A stretch of 64,000 nt of DNA from NCBI RefSeq assembly GCF_008933155.1, contig NZ_WBVP01000017.1:23710-87709 (forward strand), written 5' to 3'. The position numbers and the translations under genes were made by a program. How positions within the stretch are numbered: position 1 is the stretch's first letter; each line of letters begins with the position of its first letter. Below are positions 61,666 through 64,000 of the stretch, one piece after another. Below the pieces are notes generated by a model. The model was not told the origin of the DNA and did no database searches. It saw nothing but the letters and a program-made list of their open reading frames with translations. Origin of the DNA: Aliivibrio finisterrensis (GTDB lineage Bacteria; Pseudomonadota; Gammaproteobacteria; Enterobacterales; Vibrionaceae).

Positions 61666-62123
61666 AAATCCAACCGCTGAATTAAACTACATCCATACTC
61701 ATTATTACCCGTAATCACAACATGACGAGCTTCGCAATCATAGCGAATATCAATATCAATATCTGGATTTGGTAATAACCCTTCCCCTCTCTCAGGCCAT
61801 TCAACTAAACAAATTGCATCATCAGTAAAATAGTCACGGATCCCCATAAATTCTAACTCTTCAGGATCGGCTAAACGGTAAAGGTCAAAATGATATACTT
61901 GCCACTTATCCAGTTCATAAGGTTCGACTAACGTATATGTTGGACTTTTCACATTACCAATATGCCCTAGCGAACGAATAAAACCTCGACTAAAGGTGGT
62001 TTTACCTGCGCCAAGGTCACCATGCAAAAAGATCGTTGTTTGCTGAGTACAAGCTTGAGAGAGCTGTCTACCAAATTCAACGGTGTCGTCTTCAGTAGCT
62101 AAATTAAATTCAAAGCGTTCCAT
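61659..62123 (-). CDS. tsaE: tRNA threonylcarbamoyladenosine biosynthesis ATPase TsaE
   Basis: A 154-residue ATPase needed, with TsaB, TsaC and TsaD, for the t6A37 modification of ANN-decoding tRNAs. The P-loop is [16 protein letters not shown] (about residues 33-48), followed by [11 protein letters not shown] and the VEWPERGEG segment. First gene of the tsaE-amiB-mutL-miaA-hfq-hflX run; divergent from queG. In E. coli nnr precedes it, but it is absent here. Confidence 0.95.
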   Translation of the reverse strand: MERFEFNLATEDDTVEFGRQLSQACTQQTTIFLHGDLGAGKTTFSRGFIRSLGHIGNVKSPTYTLVEPYELDKWQVYHFDLYRLADPEELEFMGIRDYFTDDAICLVEWPERGEGLLPNPDIDIDIRYDCEARHVVITGNNEYGCSLIQRLDLC

Positions 62124-62323
62124 TATTCACTAATTTCACTATTTTAATTGTCTAAATTGATGGACTTGGTATCAGATTCACAATTTATCTGCGGAATATT
62201 TACACACAAGTTCTTATGGGTTGCGTTGATTCAATGCCTTTTAGTTGCATTGAAGTACGTCTTATCAATCCTATATGATAAACTTTTACTCATAATACTG
62301 TAATAAAAAAATGTAATCTCTCT

Positions 62324-63442
62324 GTGAATATCGACTATCAAGCACTCGCAAATAACATCAAAGTATGGGCACAAGAACTTGGCTTTCAAAAAGTTGGGAT
62401 CTGTGACGTTGACTTATCTCAGCACGAAGCGGCTTTAGAGCAATGGCTTGATGCTGGCTATCATGGTTCAATGGACTGGATGGCTCGTCATGGCATGATG
62501 AGAGCAAGACCTAATGAGTTACATCCAGGAACAATTAGAGTCATCAGTGCACGCATGGATTATTTGCCTCCTCAAGCTGGTTTTGCAAGCAATTTAAGCG
62601 ATCCTACACAAGCTTATATCAGTCGATACGCTCTCGGCCGTGATTATCATAAGCTGATCCGCAACCAATTAAAAAAACTGGGGCAAAAAATTGAAGCTGA
62701 AGTTGAACAGCTTGGTTATCGTCCTTTTGTAGATTCCGCCCCAATCTTAGAAAGACCTTTAGCAGAAAAAGCAGGATTAGGCTGGACAGGAAAGCACTCA
62801 TTACTCCTTGATAAAAACGCAGGTTCTTGGTTTTTCTTAGGTGAACTGTTAATTGATATTCCCTTACCTGTTGATTATCCTGTTGAGAACCAATGCGGAA
62901 AATGCACGGCCTGTGTTACATCATGCCCGACAAATGCGATATTAGAAAATGGAGTGATTGACGCCCGTCGTTGTATTTCTTACTTAACCATAGAAAACAG
63001 CGAGGTTATTCCAGAAGAGTTTCGTTCATTAATGGGCAATCGAATTTATGGTTGTGATGACTGCCAGCTAGTATGCCCTTGGAATCGTGAAGCCGAAATA
63101 ACACAACAAAATGACTTCCATCGTAGAGAGTCTCTAGATGATGCTAATTTACTCTCTCTTTTTGCATGGGATGAAGTCACGTTTTTAAAAAATACGGAAG
63201 GCTCTGCAATTCGTCGTATTGGCCATAAGCAGTGGTTACGCAATTTAGCCATTGCAATGGGCAACGCTCCGTATTCAACAGCTATTATTTGGGCACTACA
63301 GGCTCGTGTAGGGTTAGATGATAACTTGGATATTCATCTTCTTTGGGCAATAGAGCAACAACAATCACAACAAGTAAATACAAGTAGAAAAGAACAACGT
63401 CTTATTCGAATTATAGAAAAAGGCTTACCAAGAGACGCCTAA
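62324..63442 (+). CDS. queG: Epoxyqueuosine reductase QueG
   Basis: A 372-residue cobalamin-dependent reductase, the last step of queuosine synthesis in tRNA. Two [4Fe-4S] ferredoxin motifs are visible, CGKCTACVTSCPTNA and CDDCQLVCPWN (about residues 190-250). The N-terminal DUF1730-like part contains YISRYALGRDYH. The start is GTG at 62324 with CTCT only upstream, so the ribosome-binding site is weak. Divergent from tsaE across a 200-bp gap. Confidence 0.95.
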   Translation: MNIDYQALANNIKVWAQELGFQKVGICDVDLSQHEAALEQWLDAGYHGSMDWMARHGMMRARPNELHPGTIRVISARMDYLPPQAGFASNLSDPTQAYISRYALGRDYHKLIRNQLKKLGQKIEAEVEQLGYRPFVDSAPILERPLAEKAGLGWTGKHSLLLDKNAGSWFFLGELLIDIPLPVDYPVENQCGKCTACVTSCPTNAILENGVIDARRCISYLTIENSEVIPEEFRSLMGNRIYGCDDCQLVCPWNREAEITQQNDFHRRESLDDANLLSLFAWDEVTFLKNTEGSAIRRIGHKQWLRNLAIAMGNAPYSTAIIWALQARVGLDDNLDIHLLWAIEQQQSQQVNTSRKEQRLIRIIEKGLPRDA

Positions 63443-63506
63443 TTTCACGCTATATATAGGGTTGAGTATTTACTTATGATGAAAATTTGATGTTAGTCGT
63501 AATTAA

Positions 63507-63784
63507 TGTGGAAAACATTTTGAAGTGAAGCAAACTATTTGGTTTACAGAAAAGTTAAACACAAGACAGGAATATGATTAGGATCAAAGAAGTCAAGCAA
63601 AAAGATCTTTTCAATTGCTAAATAAAATGCACCTAAAAAATAAATAACATATAAATCAAGTAGATAAATAAAAAAAGAAATATATTGCTCTAACACCAAC
63701 CACAAGATCTTTATTTTAGTTATTTAAAAAAAAGCTTTTTAAAAATAACTAACAGAGTTATCCACAATATTTTTTTGTGGATAA
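63507..63784. promoter_or_regulatory. Cluster of three consensus DnaA boxes after queG
   Basis: TTATCCACA at 63758-63766 (plus) and its inverse TGTGGATAA at 63776-63784 face each other 9 bp apart. A third box, TTTTCCACA on the minus strand, is at 63507-63515, and a one-mismatch site is at 63555-63563. All three fit TTWTNCACA. The region 63443-63960 has no gene and includes very AT-rich, A-tract DNA (63600-63750) with a palindrome centred on AAGCTT near 63736. The E. coli DnaA-titrating locus datA lies near queG, so a related role is possible. The inverted pair could also simply form a hairpin. Confidence 0.45.
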
Positions 63785-63960
63785 GTTTGTTGATTATATG
63801 GTAACTACTACATATAGCTAACCCTCTGCCCTTTATGTTTTATAAAAACATATTGATATGCAGATAGATAATTTGATTCTTTGGCTTTGTATGAATCAGA
63901 ATGTTCTAAAGAGCAGAATTTTATGTGGGGTTAATACTTCACAGCATTAATTTTAAAGAA

Positions 63961-63998
63961 AATAAAAGCGCTGAATAATATTCAGCGCTTTTATTTTA
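63961..63998. terminator. Long bidirectional terminator at window end
   Basis: AATAAAAGCGCTGAAT pairs perfectly over 16 bp with its complement around a 3-base loop (63961-63976 with 63980-63995), with Ts on both sides. It is over 500 bp past queG and probably ends a convergent gene beyond the window. Confidence 0.85.
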
Positions 63999-64000
63999 TT

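Noticed and set aside
63775..63800. IHF site beside the DnaA boxes
   Set aside because: TTGATT occurs, but the partner YAA is one base out of register, so the consensus is not met.

Overview
The window is chromosomal DNA of a marine gammaproteobacterium of the Vibrionaceae, most like Aliivibrio/Vibrio fischeri. This is inferred from gene content and order, not from a database search. Pointers are the AT-rich coding style, MotX (sodium-driven polar flagellum), the ArgH-acetyltransferase fusion, the peroxiredoxin-glutaredoxin fusion beside oxyR, a DUF3624 protein, and gene runs in an order I recall from vibrios (oxyR-prx-lpd paralogue; pabA-astCAD).

Layout. 1-7.3 kb: priA (5' end missing), cytR, ftsN and hslVU on the plus strand, then yhfA divergent from crp. 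7.3-13.1 kb: a hairpin repeat element, then on the minus strand pabA and the arginine-succinyltransferase genes astC(argD)-astA-astD plus a DUF1338 gene. 13.1-19.9 kb: the minus-strand aroK-aroB-damX-dam-rpe-gph-trpS cluster, as in enterics. 20-24.5 kb: pilMNOPQ (type IV pilus/competence), divergent from mrcA (24.6-27.1 kb). 27.1-31 kb: an oxidative-stress group, oxyR / prx-grx and a flavin disulfide reductase. 31.7-38.3 kb: arginine biosynthesis, argC-argB-argG-argH on the minus strand and argE divergent, with paired ARG boxes between. 38.5-43.4 kb: ppc, a small two-gene island of unknown secreted proteins between duplicated terminators, and metF with a MetJ operator. 43.6-49.1 kb: nsrR-rnr-rlmB and rpsF-priB-rpsR-rplI. 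49.2-51.2 kb: hmp (divergent from nsrR across an NsrR-type site) and motX. 51.4-62.1 kb: tsaE-amiB-mutL-miaA-hfq-hflX-hflK-hflC-yjeT-purA on the minus strand. 62.3-63.4 kb: queG. The last 558 bp hold no gene but contain three consensus DnaA boxes and a long terminator.

Most of the window is core housekeeping DNA. Regulatory sites readable by eye give it internal logic: CRP-type palindromes near cytR and crp, a heat-shock promoter before hslVU, OxyR, ArgR, MetJ and NsrR operators next to the matching genes, and intrinsic terminators that divide the clusters into units.

The least explained parts are the secreted-protein island at 41.3-42.3 kb, the DnaA-box cluster after queG, the cysteine-rich tail of the lipoamide-dehydrogenase paralogue, and the small AT-rich membrane gene at 31.0-31.5 kb. 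I found no CRISPR array, prophage, insertion sequence, rRNA or tRNA. No wholly new multi-gene system is evident.
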